Source of the DNA: Ophiosphaerella korrae | Lineage: Eukaryota; Ascomycota; Dothideomycetes; Pleosporales; Phaeosphaeriaceae | Assembly (NCBI GenBank): GCA_028456385.1 | Contig: JALNQF010000013.1 | Span: 430,053-494,052 of the forward strand | Direction of reading: 5' to 3' | DNA: 64,000 nucleotides | In this document: positions 21,297 through 33,208 of the stretch, one piece after another | Numbering within the stretch: position 1 is the stretch's first letter | Layout: each line of letters begins with the position of its first letter | Position numbers and translations under genes: made by a program | Notes under the pieces: generated by a model | The model's database searches: none | What the model saw: the letters and a program-made list of their open reading frames with translations, nothing else | Told to the model about the DNA's origin: nothing

Positions 21297-22781
21297 GTTG
21301 GCGGTTTTGGGGGTGTCTGCGTTTTGGGCCCCGGAGGGACTGGTGGTGCGTGTTTGGGCTATTTCATCCGATCCCGGGCGAGGGTGAGTGACGATGTGAT
21401 GATGTGATGTGGTGAGGGGGGTGTGGGCAAGACGGTGATGGTGTGGTGATGGTGATGGTGATGGTGTGGTGGCCGGTGGTTGTGGGAGTGAAAGGGCGTG
21501 CGGAAGAATGGGCGGGACGGCTGGGGAATAATAAGCTCGAGTGCAGCTCGCTGGCCTAGCAGCTAGTGATTAGTGGCCTCCAGGGTCTCTGACTGGGGGC
21601 GGCTGCGGGGTGCGCCCAGGCAAGCACCATCCCTGATGGGACAGAGGAACCACCAGCACTTCCTAGCCGATGCTTTTTCGTCGGTCGCCTGCCACTAAGC
21701 TTACTGTGTAGTAGGACCCGGTAGCAATGCCATGCCGTGAATGCCCATTAGGAGTGGCACCATGTGGAAACAACACCCCCAGCAGAGCAGACACCGTCTG
21801 TGCACTTGTCCTCGTAAAGTCAGTCCCACTCCCAGGGCTGAAGTCCTCGTCTCAGCCCTTATCCATCTCCTCGCCAGCACGCTAGACATGGCCAATTACA
21901 TGGGCATCAAATGCTGGCAATCCAGTTGCCGAGCGAGCGTTCCTTGCTGCTTGTTTGGTTAACAGCGTCGCCCATGTACTTTACGTGCCACATCGCAATG
22001 ATTACGTGCCCAAATTCGCCAAATGCCCATCACCACTAGGCTCAGAATGACATGGCGCTTGCCCAGCCCATCTTCCAGAAACTTATCTCAGCGAATCGGC
22101 CTTTGGTGCGAGATCCCACCGTGGGGTTCCCAACATCTCTTCGGTCGTAACCATCATTGCGAGCTGGGGGGCGACGCTTGATGGCCACTTATTGAAGCAA
22201 AGTCGATAGAATTCACGGAACAATTTTCCCATTATTAAAAAAAAGTACTTGCGTGCTCCTGACACAGTATCTCGACGACCATTCTTTTGCTGATTAGCAA
22301 GTGCGCGCGCAGTCGGAGCACAGGGCTAGGAAATAGTAGTATGTATTTTCACTCTTCTTTCGGGAGCCCGGTTAACGCAGCCGTCCAACTACCGTGTCAC
22401 TGCGTGTACTGTACCACTGCATTTGCAGCCCCGTTGCGCGCTCCGACTGCGCCGCATGCACTTACAGCTTGCGGCAAACTGGCTGGCAAAGATAAGAGCA
22501 GTCGGCCTGACAGGAGATGCGTACCACAAATTACAGAACGACGACATCACTGGCAGGGACTTGACTCTTTTATTGGTTTTCCGTGATAGGCGCGCTGGAG
22601 ATTGACGGGCCGTCGTGATTCGTGCCTGTTCGCTTCTCCAGGGGTTTCCAGAGCGCGTGGTAGCGCAATAGATTGGTTTACAGTGCTACTCATATACACA
22701 CGCGGCTGCCACCCCCTACTTATGAGACCGCTGATTTGTGTAACGTACAAGAATGCAGGGTCAAATGCAGAGTCTTCACCA
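21297..22781. other. Intergenic region, 1.5 kb
   Basis: Long upstream region of facB and the 3' flank of the SET-domain gene. It contains a GTGATG trinucleotide-rich stretch (about 21395-21480). The length suits a regulated promoter, but no specific site was confirmed. No gene seen. Confidence 0.5.
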
Positions 22782-24498
22782 TCAGGTAAAATCCAGCTCT
22801 TCCTCGTCAGTTTCATCACCTCCGTTCATACCAAGATATTGCAGTACGGCCTTGGATTTGAGAAGCTTCGATTTCTGCGGCGCAAGTCAGTAGGCACCCC
22901 AATTGCTCGTTGCACACCATTCGCGGCAACATCTGCCCAACAAATGAAGCATATACTGCAATGTAATTCGACAACATCTAGTACAGTCGCGCTTGCAACG
23001 GGAAAGGTGTAACGCGATCAAGAAGAGCACTCTCACCTGCTCGTCCAACTCCAGTGTAACCCGCTCTAGCATCTCGCGCTCTAGTTTTGATAATCGCTTC
23101 GAGGCTTCCCAGGCCAGCCCATTATACGTTGCATCAGGCTCCTGGCTAAGGACCCGCCCGTTTTGGAGTGCCTCTATCTGCGCCTGAACACGATTTCGCA
23201 GGAGAACTGTGGCGCGTAGCTGGAAGACATCCCAGGCGGGATCCTCCATAAGGAGAGATCGTAGCGTAGCTGTGTCCCCTAATTCATGCTCTTTCCAAAA
23301 GCCTTGAAGTTCTCTCTCTCCATCGATAGTTTGCTTGACTCTAAATGCCAATCCGTCTTCCTCGTTGATCACCACGAACCAGATGAAGTCACTCTCCCAT
23401 TTGGTCTTACCACCATTACCATCATCAAATATGCGAAAACCGGGCGCCGCGGTGTTTATGAACAACTTTGCCGGTCTTAGTGGGTCGTCATCTGGTATGT
23501 TGATATCCACAAACATAACCTTGGCAGAGGTCGTATTCTCGTCGAGGAACGCGTAGGAGAATATATATTCACACGCACCCTTGTCGTCGCCGTACCTTTA
23601 CTCTTGAGCATGTATTCATGGACGTGATCGGTGTAGACGTACGTGATCGTGATTTCACCTCCTTCTGCAACAGTGCTTCCCTGCAGAAGTAGAAGAAGTC
23701 CATTGCCATCCTCATCAGTTTCATAGACTGCCTTTGTTGCATCTCCAGAAGCGTGATTTGCCATATCAATGAGGGGCATCATACAATCGCCCACGCCCGG
23801 AAACTCCAATGCCCGGGATCTGTACATGGCATCAACTCGTTTCCAGTCATCGAAAGCTAGAGCACCATCACTCTCATCCCACCAGTATTGTGCACACCAG
23901 GGAATTGACTGCGTGGCAATCCTAAGGCTCTCAAATTCGCGTAAAAGGCTGCTCAATTTGGCGCGAACAGCAGGTACCAGCGTTGTTCCTCCAAAAAGGC
24001 CCATCTCATACTCATTCCAGAAAGTCGGCAGGAGTTCATCTGGCATATATTTTATGTACTCGGCAACGGGGTTTTTTATTACACCTCCTGAACGCCCATT
24101 CTCGGGACAGTAGTTATACGCTTGTATCAAAAGAAAGGTTAGGATAGCACCTCTTGTTGTCTGCAAATCAGGTCAGTTGAATCGTGTACGGTGTCTTGGA
24201 AGGGCAGTCACACTCTTCCGAATTCTCCAATAGCGTCGAGGACCTCTCTCAGGGCGCGATCCGATTTGGACCACAGTTCGATATTGGTGCGTGATATGAT
24301 TAGTTCTTTTGGCACGAATAACAGAGGTTCGGCATTGTCTCCATGCAATTCACGTGTTGCCATCACACCCGATCCTGCGTCACGGCAGGTAGGCGCAATC
24401 TTGACCCCATTAAACTTGACCCCATGGAAGGTAGACCATATAGGCAATACAGCAACATCTTCTATGAGCCATCTTTCGGATCGTCCTCGTGTGATCAT
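22782..24498 (-). CDS. SET-domain lysine methyltransferase (LSMT/SETD6-like)
   Basis: Four exons: 24498-24214, 24160-23644 plus base 23643, 23595-23037 and 22874-22782; 484 aa. The N-terminus has GVKFNGVKIAPTC, then GSGVMATREL, the start of a split SET domain. The catalytic core PLIDMANHASGDA corresponds to the family DMxNHS motif. The second splice (47-nt intron, 23596-23642) restores ITITYGDDKGACEYIFSYAF, equivalent to the family ISYGDK...FSYGF. The C-terminal half (IPDDDPLRPAKLF, DPAWDVFQLRATVLLRNRV) matches the Rubisco LSMT substrate-binding domain. These enzymes methylate lysines on non-histone proteins such as ribosomal proteins. The last intron is 162 nt. The protein substrate is unknown. 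Confidence 0.85.
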
Positions 24499-25243
24499 TG
24501 TAATACAGGAAAATATTTGCGAACAAGGGAAGAGGTTCGAGAAATAACTAATGAGGGGTGGGCTCTGTAGGTTCCCACGTGCATCAGCTCCGGCAGTAGA
24601 AGCCCTTGATTTGAGAGACTAGGCTGGACCCTGAGATATCATGTGTGCAGTACGTGCAACAATGCAGGCGGTTGTGTGACCCAGTTACTGACACAATGCC
24701 TGATCTTGGGGCTGGAGAGAAATGGCCACCGCGTACTCTGCAGAGCAGTAGGTTAGTGAATGTAGGCAAGGATAACGACGAACATCAGAGACATAGATAC
24801 TGCTGTGGTTGCTATGAAGAGCTTGGGCCAGGCACAGAGTCGCCGCCAGGGTTGACATTTGTTGTTACAGACGGGTGGCGTTGTTGTGCTCCGTCCGAAA
24901 CCGGCCTAACCCAGCAGCGTTAGCGGCTCAGTGCACGGGGCTAACGTAAACATCAAAACATGGGACATTGGCGACTTGTATAGAAGCCTCTCTCCCATCC
25001 GCCATCTGCCAGACTCTCATCTTTACTGTTATTCCTTACCCGGCCTGTTGCAGGAGAAGAGAAGCCACATCTGGCACTCTCCCATCAGCTCCACAACGCC
25101 AACAGTCTGCCCACCATTCGCGCTGCCGTCTCACTTGATCTTGAGCCAGACACCCGTCCCCCGTCATCAACAACCATAACTACAGCTATCAGCCGTTCTG
25201 CTATTAGCAAACAGACCGCGAACAGCGCTGTAGCTTCTGCCTC
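24499..25243. other. Divergent promoter region, 745 bp
   Basis: Shared upstream region of the SET-domain gene (minus) and CDC14 (plus). It is CT-rich toward the CDC14 start. No other gene or RNA was recognised. Confidence 0.5.
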
Positions 25244-27301
25244 ATGTCTGCGCAACAGCGAGTAGCCAAGATGCCTCGCGCCAGCGCGACGAGCTACGGG
25301 CAGGTCATCGAGGTGAGCACAACAAGTCCAAAACAGTGCGCAAAAACACAGCACACTTACGCGAATATGGTCTAGTATATACAAGATCGCCTCTATTTGG
25401 CTTCTTATACGCACACGCCAGATGCGACAACGCCATTCCCTTACCCCAAGCAAAGCGCATCGCCTTCGAAGCGGTCGTCGCGGGCACCGGTTGGTCCCAC
25501 GGCAACTGGCTCCAGGGGGCACCCTCCAGTCTACTTTAGCATCGACAAGACCCTCCTCTACAATGCCTTCCACGGTGACTTTGGCCCACTCCACATTGGC
25601 CATCTGTACCGCTTCGCCGTGCAATTGCATGAGGTCCTTGGCGATCCCGCCAACGAAGACCGGGCCGTTGTCTTTTGGAGCGGTGCAGACTCGCGGAGTA
25701 AGTCTCCTTTCACCATCATCATGTATCAAACTAACAATCCCAGGTCGCGCAAACGCTGCTTGTATTTTGGCATGCTACATGGTCCTTATTCAATCGTGGC
25801 CGCCACATCTTGCTCTGGCTCCCATCGCGCAGATGGACCCGCCCTGCATGCCCTTCCGCGATGCAGGCTACAGCCAGGCCGATTACGTTCTTAATATCCA
25901 GGATGTCATCTACGGTGTGTGGAAAGCAAAGGAAGAAGGCCTTTGCGGACTCAAGGACTTCAGCCTAGAGGAGTGAGCCGCCCCCAATTCCTGAACAGCC
26001 ACTCCGCTAACACGCTCAGGTATGAGAAATTTGAACGCGTGGATATGGGCGACTTCAATTGGGTAACACCAAACTTCCTCGCTTTCGCCTCACCTCAACA
26101 AAAGCCGACCCAAGAAATACCCGTATCGTCTCAAATGTACGCGACGCTCCCCTCCAACATCGCTGAAGTCCAACGATCAGCACTTCCGGGGCCCTTCAAG
26201 AACGTCCTGTCACATTTCTGTGCACGGAACATTGGCCTTGTTGTGCGCTTAAATTCAGAGCTCTACTCGTCTTCCTACTTCACTAAACTAGGCATTCAAC
26301 ACCTGAACATGATTTTCGATGACGGAACTTGTCCTCCCTTGTCTCTGGTCCGCAAGTTTATCAATTTGGCACACGAGATGATTACAGTCCATAAGAAGGG
26401 AATCGCTGTTCACTGCAAAGCTGGCCTCGGTCGAACAGGTTGCCTGATTGGAGCGTATTTGATCTACAAGCACGCCTTTACTGCTAACGAAATCATTGCA
26501 TACATGCGCTTCATGCGTCCTGGCATGGTTGTTGGTCCTCAGCAACATTGGCTGCATCTCAATCAAGCTACTTTCCGTGAGTGGTGGCACGAAGATACCA
26601 TGAAGGCCAAGTACGCAGAAATGATACCCTCAACACCTACCAAATCGCCACGTAAGCAGCGCCTCGCAAGTAATGGACAAACCTTCACTCCCCCGAACGG
26701 TTCACAAAAACGTGTTGCTCTGGGCGAGATTGAGTCCAACGAACGGGGGCATGCGTCACATTCGCACATTGGCGTGCAAGAGGACAACCTACCTGCACCA
26801 ACCCCAGGCCAGCCGCGGAAGACGAGCAAGCTGTATGGCAATGGTAGTACTCGGCAATCACCACAACGAATCGATGAGAACGAGCCGTTCGCAAGCGTGA
26901 CAAGAGAAGTCATGGCAGAGATCAGCCGCTTCGACGGCGAGACGGACGAGGAATATCACCTTCGTCAAATTGCTCGGAGAACTACCTCTCGTTCTCCTGC
27001 CCGTTCTCCAGCAGCCAAAGACAAGCAGCGCCGTGCCTTCAGCACAACCTCGGTCGTTCAAACATCAGTAACGCACACATCATTCGGTTTCGGCGATGAA
27101 AGTGATGCGGAGAACACCGCGCCCGCTATAGGGGGCCGACCTAAGACACCAAAAGAAAAAGGTGGCAACGGGAATGGCATCAGTATCAGCAAGGTCCGTT
27201 CAAGTCCTACACGACGAAGTACCGAAGGCAAAACCGGTGTACGAAAAACAAGCGGTCGTGTAGGCAGTGTTGGAAGCTCTCTCGTCCGCCCTAAGTCATG
27301 A
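25244..27301 (+). CDS. CDC14: CDC14 dual-specificity phosphatase
   Basis: Exons 25244-25312, 25376-25697, 25744-25972 and 26020-27301; 633 aa. N-terminal domain: VIEYIQDRLYLASY, FHGDFGPLHIGHLYRF, DSRSRANAACILACYMV. After the third splice EYEKFERVDMGDFNWV leads to the catalytic domain, with MIFDDGTCPPL (general-acid Asp) and the P-loop HCKAGLGRTGC, catalytic Cys within HCX5R. The tail (about 250 aa) is basic and disordered with several Ser/Thr-Pro sites (TPTKSPRKQR, RQSPQR, SSPTRR), plausible Cdk sites and localisation signals. Cdc14 reverses Cdk phosphorylation at mitotic exit and cytokinesis; in filamentous fungi it also affects septation and conidiation. All splices fit the family sequence. 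Confidence 0.95.
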
Positions 27302-27811
27302 TCGACATCTCTTGTCCTGAGTTCTCATCATCTGCATCGTCTGTGCATACACATGCGTGGCGCATTGGGAGCGTCTCTTTAGCTATTTCGTCTGTTCTGA
27401 TCTGTGGCCACCTCTCTTCTTTGTACGTGTCTTTTGTCTCTTCATTACATATATCTGTCGTTGGTGGGACGGGCGTTTGGTTCACAAAGTGAATATGGGC
27501 CGGACATCTCCTGCTTCGGTGTTACTGGTGGCGTATGGGTGTTGATCTCTTCACCATCCTTTTGGCCTGTATTTCAAGTCACTGTTGTTTTTTCACTTTC
27601 TGCATTGTCTCACTTGTGTCCTGCTGCCATCTACATTTCTGCAGATGGTCACGACTTGCATGAGTTCATGAGAGCGCATAGTCTTACCAAAGTTTATAAA
27701 CAATCCTTTCAATTTTCCTAACCATATGAAACTTGTTGGCAATGACTCTTTCTGCTTTCTCTCACATATGAAGCCGTGTTGAAAATCTACATTCATGCTG
27801 CGGACCTGGAA
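27302..27811. other. Intergenic region between convergent genes, 510 bp
   Basis: 3' flanks of CDC14 and the methionine sulfoxide reductase gene; T-rich. No gene. Confidence 0.5.
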
Positions 27812-28814
27812 TCAGAAATCGCATGATCGAGCAAGTAGGTTGGCCAATTTCTCTAGTGCCTCTTGGTCTTCCAGTGTGAAGCCTTTCCATTCTGCGCAAT
27901 CAATGTCGATTATAGCCACAACCTGGTTGTTTGAATCAGCTTCATACATGTCTGTGAAGTCGACAGAGTTGGCATACCTTTCCATCCTTCACAATCGGTA
28001 CAACAATCTCACTCTTACTCGCCCCATCGCAAGCAATGTGCCCTGGGAATGTATCGACATCTTCCACTAACTGTGTTCTCTGTGTTGTGGCTGCAGCGCC
28101 ACATACACCGCGACCAAACGCAATAGTTTGACACGCTACCTGCAAGTAACAAAACTTGTTAGCTGGTGTTAACCCGCTGCATATATGTCTTCTCCTGCTA
28201 ATTCCGCGCCCCATTGAAATGTTTCTTCAACATGAAGGGAAGAACGTACTTGGCCTTGAAACGGGCCTAGAATAAGTTGTGTAGGGTTGGTTGGATCAGT
28301 AAAGTAAAACCCGGCCCAGTTTACTGATGAAGAAGGGGATGGAAGGGAGTGGTATGCGTGCCAGAGGAGGGAAGCAGTGTTTGAGAAGTTGCTGTTTCCA
28401 AAAAAAAAATCATGTTAGGAAAGAGTAATATGTCGTGAAATGATAACCCATAGAACACATCGTTGCTCTCATTCTCACTAGGAAGGGAGGCGTTGAAACG
28501 TACCAGACCTGTACTATCAATTAGCTGAGGCTGTTGAATAATGCCTACATGTGATCAAACAGGGTCTATATAGATTAGTGAACCTTATGGAAATCAACAC
28601 ACCCAATTCCGTTGCCCGTGGAATAAAAGCTCTGCTTGTTCCAAAACACGTGCGAAGACATCCTTCTTACTCAGACCTGCTTTGAATGACGATGCATCCG
28701 CGTGAACCTGTCACCAATTCATATTTAGCTCCCTCTCTAATCTGCAATTCCATAATGCACTTCGACAGACAGAAAATTCACAGCCAGTAGCAGTGAGTGT
28801 AGTTTGCATACCAT
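27812..28814 (-). CDS. fRMsr: Free-methionine-R-sulfoxide reductase (GAF domain), with microexons
   Basis: Six exons: 28814-28812 (ATG only), 28707-28603, 28508-28504 (5 nt, GTCTG), 28391-28250, 28139-27978 and 27922-27812; 175 aa, close to yeast YKL069W (180). The product contains VCNFSNTASLLWHAYHSLP, SVNWAGFYFTD, LILGPFQG, VACQTIAFGRGVCGAAA, FPGHIACDGASKSEIVVPI and VVAIIDIDCAEWKGF. The GAF fold and the three catalytic/resolving cysteines (VACQ, GVCG, IACDG) are present. The enzyme reduces free methionine-R-sulfoxide with thioredoxin. The 5-nt exon supplies Val-Cys of the conserved NWVCNLSN block. Skipping it through an alternative donor would give WVNFSN, in frame but lacking that Cys. Introns are 104, 94, 112, 110 and 55 nt, longer than in neighbouring genes. 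Confidence 0.88.
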
Positions 28815-30045
28815 TTTCAGCCAATTGTGCTAGTGATTGGCTCAACCAGCCCCTTCTAGACCTTTCTCAAATCTTAGATGCTAAAACGTGGTGGCTAAGG
28901 TGATTCTCCAGTGCTAATACTACACAGCACCCTGCGAAAATAAAGTGAGCAAAGGACGTTGGGAGCATGTGGTTCATTTTGTCATCACTAGTAGCCTTTT
29001 TGATTTTTTTTTTTTTTTTTCGGTGTGTAATCGACATCGATGGCGCCATCGCTTTCTAGCTGAAAACGGGAATACCCGAACAATGAGCAATGGTCTTTGC
29101 GACGAACTACGTTACTCGTGGACGACAGGAAGAAATATCGCAATTGATCGGTTTTTTCCGTCTTTTTGTGTCGTTTGTAATAGCTCTAGTTTATTGACAG
29201 GGGTAACTTTGGTTGCTGACGAAGTGGCCTCGCGCACAGCACGCACCGTTGTACGGAAAACAAGCAGTCTGGGCCCCCAGCTTACAGTAATCAACCTTGC
29301 TGAAGGGAATTATAATTTTGATTTGTCTCTATACATGGGCACGTGGTACTGTTTGGTGCACAATGTATGCCGCCAATAGCAATGGTACCTACCGAAGCCC
29401 ATCCGTCAGCCTACAAAGCGTGGTGGCGCGTGATTTCTCCACTTTCCTTAATTCTTTTTCTGACTTGCTCCAAACTTTGCCTTATTTGATCTTAATGCAA
29501 GAATTGCTGATGTGAGATATCACGTTGGAATCCTGTGGAGTGGTGATAAGTGTGGTAGGAAATCGAATGATAAGCATCGTTTGTTGAAAACAGGAAGTAT
29601 CTTCTTACAGCACATATATGAAAGAAGAGCACAAATTTCCTCAGAATGGCGTGGTGTGTAGGGGGAAATATTGTACTCGTTGTAGAGTAACATCGTCCCT
29701 ACCCAGGCTCTATCCATAATAGTTACACACATTCATTGTCAAGGGTATTTACGATATGCAGTCGGCTCCTTCTCAATCGCCTGGAGAAGACACATGTACG
29801 ACAGCTAACTCTCATTTCATTGCTAAGCCTACCTCAATAACTTTTGATCCCCATGCAATCATAGCCTACAGAGAACGCTAGTTTCGTGCGGGGCGTACCG
29901 GTCAGCTTGCGTCTGCATCACGCAGGGCCAGCGCATATTCAAACTTGCAGCAAGGCAAACGGTAGGCGTGGTATAATAGCCTTATATGAGGCTCTTGTTC
30001 CTCATTCCTCATCTAATCATCAATATACCTAACCAGGTGTCATAT
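28815..30045. other. Intergenic region, 1.2 kb
   Basis: 5' region of the reductase gene and 3' region of the F-box gene. It contains a ~15-T tract at about 29006-29020. A 144-codon plus-strand frame here has no domain and includes the homopolymer. No gene called. Confidence 0.5.
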
Positions 30046-31979
30046 TCATCGGCATGTGCCGCTTTTACAAAGCCGATTTTGCCCTACAGTCCACTTCCAG
30101 CACAATTTATTGAAGTCGTCTGCTATGGCTTTGTCAGAATCCATCTTGTGATACAGGGGCGCTGGTGTGTTGTCCACTTCTTTCCATGGTCGAGTAAAAT
30201 CTACCACGACAAGAGTCCCCAGCGTATCACCACCGCTGGCACCATATAGCCGCCCGGGTTTGACCATATAAACTAAAGTACGTTCATCCAATATGCCAGT
30301 TACAGTCCTGGTGTGGCTTGGTCCCGAAGCTAGCGGTGGATTGAGTATGTTGTGCAAGCGTTTTGAGCACGGGCAGCGTGATGCTGGCGGAGGCCACATC
30401 CGGATTGGTGAATTCCGGTACTGAATATGATCATCGAATTCGGGTTCTGTTTCATCTGCACGTCTCTTGCCCTTTGAACCTAGAGGTGGTATATTGAGAG
30501 ATTTTTCTCGACGCGATCCAACTCTTATCCGTAGACAAGGTGGTTTCGATGGGTCGTTACAACATCGATCATCCTCGACAAGATCGAGGAATGATGTGCA
30601 AGAATAGTTGTAAGCACGAAATTTTGTTCTCGCTAGTATAAATGACCGAGGTGATGCAGCGTCTGCGGAAAATTCAGGATGGCGGCTCCAACTATGTTGT
30701 TGTGGGGTAGGCATCCAGTTTGGTTTATTTGTAGAATCAATGAGATTAGTAAAAAGGTCGTTTTCAGGAAGCTCAATCGCCTCTGGAGTGTCATCAAATA
30801 GCGATGACGTTTTAGACGATTGCTTTGGGTTGACTTTGAACTTCGACGCGTAAAAGGTACGTGATTGACGAGATGATGCTTGGGCCCACTCGCGTCGTGA
30901 CTCAACGATCATCACCTCATTCGTATGCTCACTAAGTTGAAGGGAAATATCAGTCCATGAATCATGGATAGGCCCTTGTTTGTGCTGGCGGCGGTAGACA
31001 CGCCTGTCCCATCTCAATTCCTCGCGTGCAGGATTATTTAGAGGGAATCTGACGCAATGATAGAATGATGTCCAATCAACCTCTTCAACTTGGAAAGTTC
31101 CCTGATTTGATACTGCATAGAAGTGGTCATTGTGTATCTCGAATGCCACAGTAGATCCAATGTCGGTACCATGGAAGCCTTCAAAAAGTAGTGGTTCTTC
31201 CAACTCAGTCAAGGGAAATTGTTCGTCGAGTGATATACCAGAAATTTCCCATTTGTGATGACCATCGTCACCTACACCTGTATGGGTACCGTAGTAAAGA
31301 TATTGGGAATTGTGTCGTACAAATAATTTCGAGCTTGCCGCGATATGGAATGCTCTGACCACTCTGTTGTGGCGTCCTGGATCCTTTATCGTGGAGACAG
31401 CGAAGAGGTATCCGGAGCTCGTATGACCATCTGTCTCAGCATAAACCGCAAGGATGCCATCGCTATAGTACATCAAAGAAAGTTTGACACAACCAAACTC
31501 AGCAAATGCTGACTCCAATACCGGCCGAATAATGGCGGTGAGGTTAAGTTGCATCGATTCGGAAGAATGGACGTCCGAAATACGAACAACATCATTTGTT
31601 AGTATGCATGCAATGCCTTGGCGATAGAGAAAAGTGTGACCCTGGCCTAGGACACGGGCTGAAAACGGATATGCATTTGAGAGAGCATTTCTGCGGTCGT
31701 AGATCGCTTGGTGTGTTTGCTTATAGGTAACTTGTCCAGTTCGTGCAAGGCGAGCTTCCTCAGCATGTGGGAAAGTCTAAAGTTGTATTAGCCAAGACTG
31801 ATGGAAGTTCAAATACCTATGATTTGTACCTGAACAACACATCGATAGAGTGTCTTTTCGTCTAACAAGGCTTTTAGTTGGTGGCATGTTTGACCAAGAT
31901 GAACCACGTCATCGAGGTGGAGGCTTGAGGCAATGCAAAACAAAATGTCGAACGGTAGCTGATCGAGAGATAGCGTCAT
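30046..31979 (-). CDS. F-box protein
   Basis: Exons 31979-31830 and 31776-30046 (53-nt intron, donor GTACAA, acceptor ACTTTAG); 626 aa. The short first exon encodes the F-box itself: LDQLPFDILFCIASSLHLDD, then VVHLGQTCHQLKALLDEKTLYR. F-boxes bind Skp1 in SCF ubiquitin ligases. The rest is a long beta-rich region without a named repeat (LFVRHNSQYLYYGTHTG, PIHDSWTDISLQLSEHTNEV, IVESRREWAQ), a layout common to uncharacterised fungal F-box proteins. The start is set by the F-box lying immediately after it. The substrate is unknown. Confidence 0.85.
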
Positions 31980-33208
31980 GAATCAACGATAGTCTCCAAG
32001 TGACTGCAAATGAAAGTGAGGGATCAAATGGAGAGTATAAGGCACGTGGGGTAATCCTCATGTGAGTGATAGCTGTCAAGGCTACGAACGAGGGAGCTGC
32101 AAAGTTCTGCATACAGGAAATGCATGGGGCTGTATAGCTACAGGCGAGGTCTTGGTATAGACGATTGTGGTGTCGAATGAAGTGTACAGAAGGCTGCGAC
32201 TCATAAATTATTCTAACTATGCGGCTCTGCGGTCGACGAATTATTTGCCACTTAGGCTGTGGTGCAGTTGCGCTTACTGCAAGGTTGTGCCAGGAACGGC
32301 AAAGGGGGCACATGTATCCCAGGGAAAAGTAGGGCACTAAATTTACGGGAAAGTTTTGCGGGGTTTTGAGGCTCCCGCAAGATGGCTGGTCCAATAAAAA
32401 TTGTTAGCGTTGGACTGCAGTTGTCTTTGAGTAATCTTGGAGACAGCAGGTGATGTATTCGGTGGAACTATCAACCAATAGAGGTCAAGTGCGGCTCTGT
32501 TGTAGAGCCATGCCCGCTAACTATATCCAATCATAACCTCTCAAACTTTCCCTCACAAACCTTGCGTAGTGCGTGTCTCAGCCTTGTCACCCTGGAATGC
32601 ACCCACCCGATTCGTATGCAGCTAGGAAATGGGATATTCGTACCCCCCCAGTCGAGGTTCGTCTACCCTAGCACGATCTGTACTGTGTCATGTGGTAAAA
32701 AGCCAGCCTTGCATCACGGGGTCTTGGCGTTAAGGACTCTTGGATATGCGCAGCCTGATTCGTAATGCGGCACGATGCAAATACTGGGTGCAGGCTTGGA
32801 GAGATTGGGGGCACCTCGCCCCAGCCCGCCCTTTGCCCTGGTTTCCAATTTATCCAGGGCAGTAATCGATCGTGTTGAAAAGACCTTGAGTTGACCAATG
32901 ACAGACGATGGGGCATCGCGTAACTCGCCGCGACGTCGGTACTGAATATTGAAAGCATTGAGACAGCCTTTTTGTAATGCAAATAGTCGCGGCCATATGA
33001 TCTGTATGTAGGCACGTCGTGGCAGCTAGCGGAAGGCTCACTAAATACGCAGGAGGGGTAGCGATGCTAGAGGTCCTCCGGATATGTGATAGTCGCCGAA
33101 CTCAGCACACTGCAACGCATTGGTGACGTGTGACACGAGCAGCGCGCTGTAAGACTAAGGGCACATGATTAAGTCGGAATAGCACAACATGACACGTAGC
33201 CGTGGCCG
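31980..33208. other. Intergenic region, 1.2 kb
   Basis: 5' region of the F-box gene and 3' region of the DUF3431 gene. An antisense frame of 161 codons (31909-32394, minus strand) overlaps the F-box exon in another frame and has no recognised domain. No gene called. Confidence 0.5.

Noticed and set aside
23583..23643. Apparent frameshift in the SET-domain gene
   Set aside because: First read as a 1-base indel; a GT...AG intron of 47 nt in phase 2 restores the family sequence exactly, so no lesion is needed.
28945..29379. 144-codon plus-strand frame
   Set aside because: It reads through a ~15-T tract (poly-Phe) and has no domain.
31909..32394. 161-codon minus-strand frame
   Set aside because: It overlaps the F-box exon in a different frame; the F-box frame carries the family motif.
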